NCBI GenBank assembly: GCA_963772845.1
Contig: CAVYYW010000008.1
Location: forward strand, 1-45,278
DNA: 45,278 nucleotides
Direction of reading: 5' to 3'
Source of the DNA: CAVYYW01 sp963772845
GTDB lineage: Bacteria > Bacillota > Bacilli > Bacillales > Sporolactobacillaceae
Numbering within the stretch: position 1 is the first letter of the stretch; every line of letters begins with the position of its first letter. The translations under genes were made by a program, and so were the position numbers. Shown one piece after another: positions 24,187-33,447 of this stretch. The notes under the pieces were generated by a model, which was not told the origin of the DNA, did no database searches, and saw nothing but the letters and a program-made list of their open reading frames with translations.

Positions 24187-24204
24187 TTATCAACATGTGG
24201 ATAA
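24187..24204. promoter_or_regulatory. Two abutting DnaA boxes
   Basis: TTATCAACA (one mismatch) is immediately followed by TGTGGATAA, the exact reverse complement of TTATCCACA. They lie in the gap between the riboswitch and the small membrane protein gene, which otherwise shows no gene. Confidence 0.4.
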
Positions 24205-24205
24205 G

Positions 24206-24565
24206 TTATAATTTTCCGAATAAGGCTCTGGCGCCGGTTCGTATAGCGATTAATCCAAGAAAATAGACGATATGAAAGAAAAGGATAGCTGTATTTCTAT
24301 CAACAGGTGTGAACCAGTATCGATCATTGGGGATAAAAAAGCGGGATAACAAACAGCTTATCCCCAGACTTATCAAGAATGCAGTAAGAAATCGTTTAGT
24401 GGACAGACTTTTGGTTAAAATAGCGATGAAAATAATGACTAAGAGTGTAACCGGCAGCAGATAAGGTGTGCTAAGCTGTTGTATTTTTCGTGCTGTATAC
24501 TCGAATTTCTCAAAGAAAAAAACAAAGGGAAGGCAAAGAAAAATGAAAGCCCCCCAAGCCTTCAT
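24206..24565 (-). CDS. Small membrane protein downstream of maa
   Basis: 119 residues with four predicted membrane helices (about 5-20, 34-52, 58-75, 92-110) and no recognised domain. Its ATG overlaps the stop of the acetyltransferase gene by four bases, so the two are co-translated. Confidence 0.7.
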   Translation of the reverse strand: MKAWGAFIFLCLPFVFFFEKFEYTARKIQQLSTPYLLPVTLLVIIFIAILTKSLSTKRFLTAFLISLGISCLLSRFFIPNDRYWFTPVDRNTAILFFHIVYFLGLIAIRTGARALFGKL

Positions 24566-25143
24566 TTAGAAAGAGGCGGCTGTTTCACTTCTAGTTTTTT
24601 TATTATCTCTGCAGGATTTCCCCCAACGACCACATTCGAGGGCACATCTTTTATAACAACAGATCCTGAGGCGATGACGGCGTTATCCCCGATTGTAACC
24701 CCAGGGTTAATCACACTTCGCCCGCCTATCCACACGTTATCCCCAATTGTCACAGGCTTCCCGTATTCTTTTCCACTGATTCTTTCTTCAGCATCCACTG
24801 GGTGTGTGGCTGTGTATATATGAACACCAGGTGCCAGCATGCAGTTCTTTCCGATCGTCACAGGGCAAATATCTAAAATAAGACAGTCAAAATTCGCATA
24901 AAAATTTTCCCCAAGATGGATGTTAAAGCCGTAATCACAATGGAAGACGGGTTCGATATAAAACTTATCCCCAGTCGATCCAAGCAAATCTCTAAGTATA
25001 TTTTGACGTTCTTCATCCTCTGTTTCAAGCGTTTGATTATAAAATCGGGTGAGCCTTCGCGCTTGAGTGCGATGATTTACCAATTCACGATCCCCAGCGT
25101 CATACATTTCCCCAAGCAGCATTTTTTCTTTTTCGGTTTTCAT
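24562..25143 (-). CDS. maa: Maltose O-acetyltransferase
   Basis: 193 residues with GGGAGAGG upstream. The N-terminal Mac domain (EKEKMLLGEMYDAGDRELVNHRTQARRL) is followed by a left-handed beta-helix of hexapeptide repeats, with the catalytic histidine in HIYTATHPVD and the VWIGGRSVINPGVTIGDNAVIASGSVV core. It acetylates maltose or glucose using acetyl-CoA. It is the full length of B. subtilis and E. coli Maa. Confidence 0.92.
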   Translation of the reverse strand: MKTEKEKMLLGEMYDAGDRELVNHRTQARRLTRFYNQTLETEDEERQNILRDLLGSTGDKFYIEPVFHCDYGFNIHLGENFYANFDCLILDICPVTIGKNCMLAPGVHIYTATHPVDAEERISGKEYGKPVTIGDNVWIGGRSVINPGVTIGDNAVIASGSVVIKDVPSNVVVGGNPAEIIKKLEVKQPPLSK

Positions 25144-25355
25144 AGAACCGCCTCTCCCTTTATTAGAATATTTTATATATTTGTTCTTTTAGTTTACAGG
25201 AAAAGGAGGTTCATGAGTAGAAGAAGTTCATTAAAAAATACTTAAAATACACAAAGGTAGCAGACTCAATAGAGGGAGTGTCGTTCTACGGGGTTGTTAT
25301 TTTTGATTATGAATTATGCTAAGAAAAACATTATTAGGCATCTGGTGCGCACTAA

Positions 25356-25404
25356 AAATAAAAAACCAAACCAAGGCAAACGTAAAAATAGTTGCCTGGT
25401 TTGG
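25356..25404 (-). terminator. Terminator of zur
   Basis: On the minus strand CCAAACCAGGCAA pairs with TTGCCTTGGTTTGG and is followed by TTTTTTATTTTT. The gap 25144-25428 shows no other feature. Confidence 0.85.
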
Positions 25405-25428
25405 CTTCTGTTATAAAAGGGGGAAATG

Positions 25429-25836
25429 CTATCGACACGCTGCACATACACCATAAATTTCAAATTTATGACCAGTGATATCAAAGTTATCTACATCCGG
25501 AATTTCAATCATCGGACAATTTTCGATCGTCCGTGTTTTCCCGCATTTTGTGCAGATTAGGTGATGGTGGTGGTGATCAGTGCCGCAGCTTAACTGAAAT
25601 CTTTTTTCGCCATTTAACTCTGTTTCTTCCAAGATACCGAGTTCTGAAAAAAGAGCTAAATTACGATAAATCGTTTCATAGCTTAATCCGGGATAATCTG
25701 CAGTTAAATGATCAATCACTTCCCGAACGGATGTATATTTATTTTGCTGTTTTAAAAAGATAAAAATTTCTTCTCTTTTCGGGGTTGATTTATACCCTTT
25801 TGATTTTAAAATTTGCAGGGCTTGATCAATATTCAT
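25429..25836 (-). CDS. zur: Zinc uptake regulator Zur (Fur family)
   Basis: 135 residues. Winged helix with YPGLSYETIYRNLALFSELGILEETEL, then CGTDHHHHHLICTKCGKTRTIENCPM and terminal HKFEIYGVCAAC. The five-histidine run plus two CxxC pairs (CTKC, CAAC) are those of Zur rather than Fur or PerR. Zinc-loaded Zur represses zinc uptake genes. It is divergent from the 2H phosphoesterase gene; the 51-bp minisatellite lies between them. Confidence 0.93.
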   Translation of the reverse strand: MNIDQALQILKSKGYKSTPKREEIFIFLKQQNKYTSVREVIDHLTADYPGLSYETIYRNLALFSELGILEETELNGEKRFQLSCGTDHHHHHLICTKCGKTRTIENCPMIEIPDVDNFDITGHKFEIYGVCAACR

Positions 25837-25930
25837 GTTTATCTACCTCGCATTTTTTACGAAATGTTCTCTTATTTAATTGTAACAGAATGAGAATGAA
25901 AAAATAAATGAAACCCATCAATAATATAAT

Positions 25931-26320
25931 CCAAACAGGCGTTGGAGGACAAAAAAGCGTCAAATCCCGAAAAAGTGGAATCAAAACAGGCGTTAGAGGA
26001 CAAAAAAGCGTCAAATCCCGAAAAAGTGGAATCCAAATAGGTGTTGGAGGACAAAAAAGCGTCAAAATCGGAAAAAGTGGAATCCAAATAGATGTTGGAG
26101 GACAAAAAAACCTCAAAATCGGAAATAGTGGAATCCAAACAGATGTTGGAGGACAAAAAAGCGTCAAATCCCGAAAAAGTGGAATCAAAACAGGTGTTGG
26201 AGGACAAAAAATCCTCAAAATCGGAAAAAGTGGAATCCAAATAGATGTTGGAGGACAAAAAAAGCGTCAAATCCCGAAAAAGTGGAATCAAAAGAGGCGT
26301 TGAAGGACCTCCAAGAGCCA
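25931..26320. repeat. 51-bp tandem repeat array (minisatellite)
   Basis: About seven head-to-tail units of 51 bp, each starting GGAATCCAAA and containing GTTGGAGGACAAAAAA and AATCGGAAAAAGT or AATCCCGAAAAAGT. Unit starts are about 25978, 26029, 26080, 26131, 26182, 26233 and 26285, with partial units at both ends. Two sub-variants (GCGTCAAATCCCG and CCTCAAAATCGG) are mixed. One unit has an extra A. Since 51 is divisible by three, frames stay open on both strands, but none has a ribosome site. It fills most of the gap between zur and the next gene. Confidence 0.93.
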
Positions 26321-26437
26321 TACCAGAAAAAAAGGAACCAAAAGAAGCAAAACACTAAGAGCTCCATGAATTTCAGAGGCATTTACTCTGCTATACTGTA
26401 GAAAATATAGTGATCTCAAAGTGAAGGGGGATTTGAT

Positions 26438-26980
26438 TTGTACGCAGTTGTTGCTTTCTTAGATCATGAAACTGAAAAAATGATAAACGATGTTTGGAAA
26501 CAACTTAAATTAAAACAAATTTCCAATTATGGAGAAGAGAGCAAAAATCGAAGAGCGCATATAACCATTGCGAGCTATAACGCCGTTCCTGAGCAAGAGA
26601 TGATTGATGGCCTGACACAATTTTATAATTGCATACCAAGAGTGGACTTAGAATTGACAAACCTTGGAACTTTTTTGGAATCAAGAACACTTTTCATCAG
26701 TCCTGCACCGACACCTGATCTCATCCATCTTCATCAAGCATATCACCATGCTTTTCAAAAATTCGATGACGGAGCGGGCTCTCTTTACAAGCCAGGCAAT
26801 TGGGTGCCGCATTGTACAATTGCCAGCCGACTGGAAGGAGAGTCACTGACACAGGCTTTTTCATATTGCTCTGAAAAATTATCGCCTACAAAGGCGATAA
26901 TTACAGGGATAGCTCTATTAAAGCTTAGGTATAGAGAGGGCAGGTGTGTTGACGCTCCCGCAATTTGGACAAGTCAATGA
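26438..26980 (+). CDS. 2H phosphoesterase (2'-5' RNA ligase family)
   Basis: 180 residues from a TTG start with AAGGGGG upstream. The two H-x-T/S-x motifs that form the active site are HITIA (41-45) and HCTIA (125-129), about 84 residues apart as usual. Family members hydrolyse or form 2'-5' or cyclic phosphodiester bonds in RNA or nucleotides. The true substrate of the Bacillus members is unknown. Confidence 0.88.
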   Translation: MYAVVAFLDHETEKMINDVWKQLKLKQISNYGEESKNRRAHITIASYNAVPEQEMIDGLTQFYNCIPRVDLELTNLGTFLESRTLFISPAPTPDLIHLHQAYHHAFQKFDDGAGSLYKPGNWVPHCTIASRLEGESLTQAFSYCSEKLSPTKAIITGIALLKLRYREGRCVDAPAIWTSQ

Positions 26981-27075
26981 AAATAACAAGGGGATCAGGA
27001 AAGCAGTGTAAAAACCACATAGAAAATCGTGGAGGATAAAGGAACAAATATTTCAGATATATAGGGGGTGAGTAT

Positions 27076-28228
27076 ATGAATATTTTAGTGGCGCCAGATT
27101 CGTTTAAAGGCTGTCTTTCTGCTGCTGAGGTATCTGCTGCCATGGCCAAAGGGTTAAAAAAAGGAAATTCACAGATTAACTGCGCGATTCGACCAGTCGG
27201 TGATGGCGGTGAAGGAACAGTAGAAAGCCTGGTCAAGGCAACTGGCGGAAGATTTTCAGCATATTTCGATGTTTCCGGGCCATTAGAAAAGACCAGTGAA
27301 AGCCAGGTATGGAATAAACGGCGATGAAAAGACAGCGATGATCGAATTGGCGGAGGCTTCAGGCTTATCACTGTTGAAAAAGGAAGAACGAAACCCGGCT
27401 GTAACGAGCACATATGGGACCGGTGAATTAATTAAAAGAGCGTTAGATGACGGATTCCGACGGTTTATAATTTGTCTCGGGGGCAGTGCGACGAATGATG
27501 CAGGGACCGGGCTCCTTCGTGCATTAGGCTATCACTTTCTTGATGCAGACGGCAAAGTGCTTCCTCTCGGTGGGCAGGGATTAGCTCAATTAGCCGTCAT
27601 AGATACTGACGAAGCTGATCAAAGATTGAGAGAATGCCGGTTTACAATTGCAAGTGACGTCACCAACCCGCTGCTCGGTGAAAATGGCGCTTCGTCTGTC
27701 TTTGGTCCGCAAAAAGGCGCTGATAAAGATCAGGTTGCGGCGCTTGAGCATGCTTTAACTAGGTTTGCTGATGTTGTGGAGAAGAAGACTGGAAAAGCTT
27801 ATCACAATAGGAAAGGTTCAGGAGCAGCTGGCGGTTGTGCCGCAGGAATCTTAGCCTTTCTATCGGCAGAATTAAAATCAGGCATTGAAACAGTTCTTGA
27901 AACGGCAAGATTTGAGGCATTTGTGGAAAAACATTCCGTCGATTTTATATTGACTGGCGAAGGAAAGATGGATGGTCAAACATTGCAAGGAAAAGTGGTT
28001 GCCGGACTTGCCGCTTTTGGTAAAAAGCATGATATACCTGTCCTTTCCTTGACGGGTCAAATTGATGGTGACCTGGATGCGCTTTATGAACTAGGACTGA
28101 CTGCCGCGTGGAGTATTGCCTCAGGGCCGATTTCAATAGAAGACAGTATGAAAAATGCATCACATTTAATCGAAAAGCAATCTGAGACGCTTGGAAGGCT
28201 ATTGAAAAACACAAGAATTAGAAAGTGA
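27076..28228 (+). pseudogene. Glycerate 2-kinase, single-base frameshift
   Basis: The first frame (MNILVAPDSFKGCLSA to VSGPLEKT, 73 residues) and the second from 27296 (VKARYGINGDEKTAMIELAEASG and on, 310 residues) together give a 383-residue glycerate kinase of the GlxK/GarK family, which makes phosphoglycerate from glycerate and ATP. One extra A at 27295 breaks the frame. All later motifs, such as GGSATNDAGTGLLRALG and TGEGKMDGQT, are intact. As it stands the first product is an 83-residue fragment. GGGGTGAG precedes the ATG at 27076. Confidence 0.85.
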
Positions 28229-28571
28229 GTGAGCGCACTGGTGATTCCTTGATGACAGTCGGTTCATTCCTCATTAAAGGTCTCATATGCGTTAACATGC
28301 CGCTTCTTTTTCTTTAAACAAGCGTTTGATTAAACAAAAAGTGCCTGTTTCCTTAGGGAGACTGGTATTTTTTATTGATCCCATTATCGCCTTTAATAGG
28401 CATCAGAAAAAGGCTGCCAATCTTTTCTTTCAGACTGAAGAAGGCGCAAGGGGGTTATTCATTTAAGATTATATGGAAGTGCTTGAAAAGGGTTTGGAAC
28501 GTTAAGTATTGAATAATTAAATGGAGGGGTATGTAAGGGTGGGAAATGAAAAGGCACAGCCTTTCTTCCCA
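28229..28571. other. Intergenic region without a gene
   Basis: No supported ORF. A short hairpin AAAGGC-TGT-GCCTTT (minus strand, about 28549-28563) may terminate the HD-domain gene. The rest is AT-rich with no recognised site. Confidence 0.4.
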
Positions 28572-29111
28572 TTAGCTTGTTTGTTCTAAAGTGTGCAGTT
28601 CAGAAGAGGGTTGGTCAATCATGCGATCCAATGAACGAATCCGGTCGAGCGCTGCATCATAATCAATCGTTTTGTAGTGATGGCTGCCTCCAGGTTCTTC
28701 ATCGGCTTCATCGGCTTTTGCCACAACTTCCTGTAAGGGATTTAAATTCAAATGTCCCTCAGGCAGATAGGAATCAGTATGAAGCAAAATGGCTAAAGCG
28801 ATTTCTTTAGCGCAATGCCGGTCTTCACCTAGACTGACAAGCAATTCATGTGCGCGATTTGCTCCTTTAATAGCATGAATGTCGTTATCTTTATAAAGCT
28901 TATAATCCCACTCACCGTTTCTATACCAAGTATAGTGGCCTATATCATGCAGGAATGCGGCTTTAGCAGCCAAGTCTGGATCAACATTATACTGCTTGGC
29001 AAACATGCAGGCGAATTCAGCAGCGCTGATTGCGTGTGCCATACCGGATCTGCCGACATATTTTTGGGTCACGGGATTTTTAAATACATCTTCTAATGTC
29101 ACGTTTCTCAT
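28572..29111 (-). CDS. HD-domain phosphohydrolase-like protein
   Basis: 179 residues from the ATG at 29111 (AAAGGAGG upstream; an open frame to 29213 has no signal). The metal-binding pattern is HAISAAEFACMFAKQY, then FLHDIGHY (HD pair), HAIKGANRAHELL and KADEADE. Such HD proteins hydrolyse nucleotides or other phosphate esters. The substrate is not evident. Confidence 0.85.
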   Translation of the reverse strand: MRNVTLEDVFKNPVTQKYVGRSGMAHAISAAEFACMFAKQYNVDPDLAAKAAFLHDIGHYTWYRNGEWDYKLYKDNDIHAIKGANRAHELLVSLGEDRHCAKEIALAILLHTDSYLPEGHLNLNPLQEVVAKADEADEEPGGSHHYKTIDYDAALDRIRSLDRMIDQPSSELHTLEQTS

Positions 29112-29272
29112 CTGAGTAACCTCCTTTTGTGTGAAAAGTATATTGTTATAGATAATAACACGCTTGACCCCGGTTTGCAATAGAGAAACAGCCTGAAAAC
29201 GCTTTAATATCAAGGGTTTGAGGAATTTTATGAATAAAGCGGTTACAGTTTTTATGAAAGGGTGGTGATGGT

Positions 29273-30069
29273 ATGGAGACCCAACTTCCTGTGAAAATTA
29301 AAGACTTGATGAATAAATTCGTTAAAACGTTAAAAGAAGACATTACACGCTTCACTTTATGGCGTTTACGTCTATAATTCTGTCGCATTAGACGCGTATG
29401 ATGAACTTAAAAGCGATATCGATCTAATCATAATAACCCGTGGTCCCTTGACAGACTATCAGCGCAGCCGGCTAAAGCACTTGCATGAAAAGGTTTTGAG
29501 GGATATTCCGTTATCAAATAAATTAGAAGGCATGTACTTGCCGCGAAAGGATATTGGAAAAAACAACGATAGTGTTGAACGCTTACAGTTATTTTGAAGA
29601 GGGGAATTTCACTGAGAAAGGATTTTATGATCTAAATGCCGTGACGTGGTGGACATTGAAAAAGGCAGGAATTACTTTGTACGGTCCGGAAGTCCAAACG
29701 CTTGGTATTAACGTGGGGAAAGAGGATCTCATGAAGGCGATGCGTTATAACCTTGACATTTACTGGACGGGAAAAGCACAGAATGGCTGGCTTTTCATGG
29801 ATGAGGAATGGATTGAATTCAGTGTCCTTAGTATATGCAGGATTTATTATACGGTGATAACGGGAGAAATAACTTCAAAAAGTGAAGCCGGCCGTTATGT
29901 TTTTAACCGGGTAAGCACCCGTTGGCAGTCAGTGATTAAAGAAGCTCTCAAAATAAGAAAGCAGATCTCTGGAGAAGACTATTTTACAAACCCTTTGATG
30001 AGGGCAGAAGAAACCCAGGCTTTCTTACGAGAAATGATCAAGGTCAGCCAAATGAATTTAAGTAAATAA
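29273..30069 (+). pseudogene. Aminoglycoside-adenylyltransferase-like nucleotidyltransferase, two frameshifts
   Basis: Three frames join to one protein of about 264 residues. The first (METQLPVKIKDLMNKF and on) runs to about 29354. The second starts LYGVYVYNSVALDAYDELKSDIDLI, with the nucleotidyltransferase S-D-x-D motif, and goes to KDIGK near 29557. The third (LNAYSYFEEGNFTEKGFYDLNAVTWWTLKKAGITLYGPE) goes to the stop. The second break is at an A6 run. The combined fold is AadA/DUF4111-like, enzymes that adenylate aminoglycosides or act on unknown targets. The last 171 residues may look like a separate TTG-started gene but are only the C-terminal half. Confidence 0.78.
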
Positions 30070-30149
30070 TTTGAATATAATATTGCCAAGGCTTTAATTA
30101 TCTGCTAATATTTGGCTTAATCATTTTAAAACGTGTTGTTGATAACCAA

Positions 30150-30850
30150 AAATAAATTGAAGCGTAAGGCGCGAGCCCCCCTCACTCTTTAATCAAATGT
30201 GGAGCTGCGGTGTCTTACATTGTCCGTACATGATGACACTGAGAAAGTTCCGCGTTACATCGCGGCTGTTGAATTCCGCTCTAGGATGCTCGCTTTCCAC
30301 GGGCACGGCCTCAGCTAACTTTAGCTTGGTTTCTTTGTACGCCAAAGTGGATCTTCGGACGCGTGCTATTCCCGTTGGAGTCTCGCACCTTTCGCTTTTA
30401 TCAAGGTGTTTGTAAACAGGGGATGCTTATTGAAATCGTAGCTATAGAAATTCAATTGCCATTAGCTGAACACATGGCATCTCGATTTTTAACAGCCGAG
30501 TGAACGTGGAAAACCTCTAAATGGACTTTTTCAGTGACCACCCGCTGATTCTTCAGGAGTCTTGGTATTTCTGGCTTTCAATAAGCGTGAGTATTTTCGA
30601 GGAGTATCTCACTTCCCAGCTCTCGGCCATTCGTTGCAAATGAATTTCAGCCTATAGAATTCCGATGGACTTTTCGAGGCATCAGACCATGTTATTCTTT
30701 GGATTAAATCTTAAGCAAGATCATTAATATGGAAGTTTTCAGTGGTCACCCGCTGAATTGAGTCTCTCCATTTTTCAAAAGTTATGCAAAGCATTTTCGA
30801 GGAGTCAATATTTCTAGCTTACGACCTTTAAAATGTCGTTAATGTAGCGA
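30150..30850. repeat. Dispersed intergenic repeat, inverted copy
   Basis: Contains, in inverse orientation, the segment at 12637-12662 (here 30341-30366), plus TTCCGCTCTAGG and CTCGCTTTCC motifs (about 30275-30300) shared with 40490 and 45262. TTTTCGAGGAGT occurs near 30594 and 30797, and GTGACCACCCGCTGA-type motifs occur twice. No gene is supported between the nucleotidyltransferase pseudogene and the T-box. Confidence 0.7.
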
Positions 30851-30910
30851 TAGACGTGAGCTTTATTGAGTAAAATTTACTTAAACAGCCTTTAATAAAT
30901 AACAATTCGA

Positions 30911-31142
30911 TGACAAAGAGAGTAGTTATTCTGTAGGGATTCAGCGAGTTGGGGAAGGTGCGAGCCCAATATTCCAGGAGTAATGAACCGGACTTTGGAG
31001 ATGTTTCGCTGAAATCAAGTACGTGAAACCGGGTCGCTCCGTTAGAAGCTTCAAGCAGGTTCTAAGGAACAATCAGGGTGGTACCGCGGGATTATTGATA
31101 TAACTCTCGTCTCTTTTTTATAAAAGAGGCGGGAGTTTTTTA
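30911..31142 (+). ncRNA. T-box leader of argS
   Basis: The T-box AGGGTGGTACCGCGG at 31075-31089, preceded by CTAAGGAACAATC, is diagnostic. The terminator AACTCTCGTCTCTTTT to AAAAGAGGCGGGAGTTTTTT (31102-31142) is the attenuator that uncharged tRNA disrupts. In stem I, CGC at 31007-31009, followed by TGAA, is the likely specifier and is an arginine codon, matching the gene controlled. The stem I 5' end is approximate. Confidence 0.9.
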
Positions 31143-31172
31143 TATTTACTGAAGAAAAAAGGGGGCGCTTAA

Positions 31173-32864
31173 ATGCAGTTGATCAAAAAGAAATTAGCCG
31201 AAGTGATTTCCAATGCATTAGAGGAACAGGTATCCAATGGCCAGATTGAAGGCCTGCTTCAGAAGCCGAAAGATCTTTCCAAGGGAGATTACGCGCTGCC
31301 ATGTTTTACTCTGGCAAAGCCGTTAAGAATGGCACCTGCTGAAATCTCTCATAGACTGTCGGCAAAGATAGAATGTCCAGTAATTGATAAGACGGAAGCA
31401 GTAGCCGGTTATCTCAACATCTTTATCCACAGAAAGCCCTATGCCAATCACATCCTTAAATCAATTCTTGAACAGAAATCGAATTATGGAACAGGGCGCT
31501 GGGGTGAAGGGAAAGTGTTGGCAATTGATTTTTCGTCACCAAATATTGCTAAACCATTTTCGATGGGTCATCTTCGTTCGACAGTAATCGGTCATTCGCT
31601 TGCTTTAATTGCTGAGAAGGGCGGTTACCATGTGAATCGCTTCAATCATATCGGTGACTGGGGCACTCAGTTTGGGAAACTAATGGCTGCATATAAAGCG
31701 TGGGGGGATCCGAAGGCTGTGGAAAAGGATCCAATTCCTGAGCTGTTGAAGCTCTATGTTCAGTTCCATGAAGAAGCAAGAGTCAATCCGGATTTAAATA
31801 ATGAAGGTCGTCTCTGGTTTAAAAAATTGGAAGATCATGATCCGCAAGCCTGGAAGCTGTGGACCTGGTTTAGAGAAGAATCGCTGAAAGCCTTCTCCAA
31901 GACATATGACCTCTTAGGTGTTTCATTTGATTCTACCGAAGGAGAAGCTTTTTATAATGACAAAATGCCAGCGGTTACGGCTCAGCTTAAAGAAATGAAT
32001 TTACTTGTAAAGTCGGAAGGTGCTTTCATTGTGCCGCTTGGGGAAGGGGTGACGCCATGTCTGATTCAAAAATCAGATGGGACCTCATTGTATGCGACGC
32101 GTGACCTCGCTGCTGCGATTTACAGAAAGAATCACTATCACTTTGATGAGGCTTTTTATGTTGTTGGCCATGAACAGTCCATTCATTTTCAACAAGTATT
32201 TGCTGTCCTTGAGAAAATGGGATTTGATTGGGCTGGACAGCTTTCTCATGTAAATTTTGGCATGCTGCTGAAAAACGGCAAAAAGATGTCGACCAGAAAA
32301 GGAGAAATCGTCCGCCTTGATGAAGTATTAGAGCAGGTAATCGAAGCAGCGGCGCAAAATATTACGCTCAAAAATCCAGGCTTACAAAACAAGGAGGAAA
32401 TCGCCCGTAGTGTCGGGGTCGGCGCGGTAATCTTCAACGATCTGAAGCACACCCCAAATTATGATATTGAATTTTCAATGGAAGAAATGCTTTCATTTGA
32501 AGGTGAAACAGGACCTTATTTGCAATACACTCATGCGAGAGCCTGCTCTTTATTGAGAAAGGGCGGAGCAGTTAAAGACGCAAACGACTACAACATTGGT
32601 GAGAGTGACAGTGAGTGGGTGATTATTGTAAAACTATCAGAATTTTCGGGAGTCATTTATCAGGCTTTTTCTGAGCACAATCCATCAAAATTGGCGCGTT
32701 ATCTTCTCCAGCTTGCACAGCATTTCAACAAATATTATGCTCAGGTGCGCATTCTTGAAAATAATGAAAGCAGAGACGAACGCGTAGTTCTTGTTCAGTC
32801 AGTGCAAACGGTCATAGAGGAAGGCCTCAGGCTGCTTGGGATGGAGGCACCGATGGAAATGTAA
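31173..32864 (+). CDS. argS: Arginyl-tRNA synthetase
   Basis: 563 residues, class I synthetase with N-terminal Add-1-like domain (1-90). The HIGH-type motif is in PNIAKPFSMGHLRST (123-137), KMSTRKG replaces KMSKS at about 370, and the DALR anticodon-binding domain covers the last 130 residues (YLQYTHARACSLL onward). It charges tRNA-Arg. The T-box ensures that lack of charged tRNA-Arg raises expression. Bacillus species can carry two argS genes; whether this is the only one cannot be told here. Confidence 0.93.
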   Translation: MQLIKKKLAEVISNALEEQVSNGQIEGLLQKPKDLSKGDYALPCFTLAKPLRMAPAEISHRLSAKIECPVIDKTEAVAGYLNIFIHRKPYANHILKSILEQKSNYGTGRWGEGKVLAIDFSSPNIAKPFSMGHLRSTVIGHSLALIAEKGGYHVNRFNHIGDWGTQFGKLMAAYKAWGDPKAVEKDPIPELLKLYVQFHEEARVNPDLNNEGRLWFKKLEDHDPQAWKLWTWFREESLKAFSKTYDLLGVSFDSTEGEAFYNDKMPAVTAQLKEMNLLVKSEGAFIVPLGEGVTPCLIQKSDGTSLYATRDLAAAIYRKNHYHFDEAFYVVGHEQSIHFQQVFAVLEKMGFDWAGQLSHVNFGMLLKNGKKMSTRKGEIVRLDEVLEQVIEAAAQNITLKNPGLQNKEEIARSVGVGAVIFNDLKHTPNYDIEFSMEEMLSFEGETGPYLQYTHARACSLLRKGGAVKDANDYNIGESDSEWVIIVKLSEFSGVIYQAFSEHNPSKLARYLLQLAQHFNKYYAQVRILENNESRDERVVLVQSVQTVIEEGLRLLGMEAPMEM

Positions 32865-32935
32865 GAGCCCGTTGGTCCTGCAGTCGCCTCGAACTTTTCG
32901 GCGGCTACAAAAGTAATGAAGGGAGGCGTTTGCTG

Positions 32936-33391
32936 TTGAAAAAATATATTTTTATGTTCGGTGTACTGGCTCTCCTGTTATCCGGATGTCAAAAAGAATC
33001 TAAAATAAATATAAAGGACAAAGTATCCTACCAGACTTTGCTTGTTGAAAAGGTTAAGAACAATAAGGGAACCGGCGCCGCTGTTATCAAAGATCCGAGG
33101 CTGATTCAGAAAATTTTTAAAGAGGTGGAAGGTCTGGATGGTCAAGCGCTGCCAGCAAAAAAACTGATCAGTTTAATGAGGGATCAGGAAACGATTAGTC
33201 TAAGTTTCTCCAAAAGCAAGATGAGCCTAAACAAGAAGCACCCAGATTATACTTTGGAGCTGCTTAAGGATGGACGCCTCATTTTTCCTGACACTTCACA
33301 GAAACCAATAAAACTCGCTTATATTACAACAAAGGTCCATCCCGCAGTCGTTAAGAACATTAAGGAATGGGTTAAGAAGAGCAGTGAATAA
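32936..33391 (+). CDS. Small lipoprotein of unknown function
   Basis: 151 residues with a TTG start at 32936, correctly spaced after GGGAGG (the TTG at 32930 is too close). The lipoprotein signal MKKYIFMFGVLALLLSGC gives an acylated Cys18. The mature part has no family I recognise. It lies 71 bases after argS and may read from the same promoter. Confidence 0.78.
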   Translation: MKKYIFMFGVLALLLSGCQKESKINIKDKVSYQTLLVEKVKNNKGTGAAVIKDPRLIQKIFKEVEGLDGQALPAKKLISLMRDQETISLSFSKSKMSLNKKHPDYTLELLKDGRLIFPDTSQKPIKLAYITTKVHPAVVKNIKEWVKKSSE

Positions 33392-33447
33392 GGAAGAGAG
33401 ATGCTCTGTTTACTATAAATTTTTCAATTGCAGGTTCAATGAGAGGC

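Noticed and set aside
25931..26320. CRISPR array
   Set aside because: Units are contiguous with no unique spacers, and no cas genes are near.
25826..26321. Open frames of 130-149 residues on both strands through the 51-bp repeats
   Set aside because: All three arise because the unit length is a multiple of three; none has a ribosome site, and one unit has an extra base.
29554..30069. Independent 171-residue gene from a TTG start
   Set aside because: It is the C-terminal part of the nucleotidyltransferase; the missing N-terminal domain lies just upstream in two other frames.
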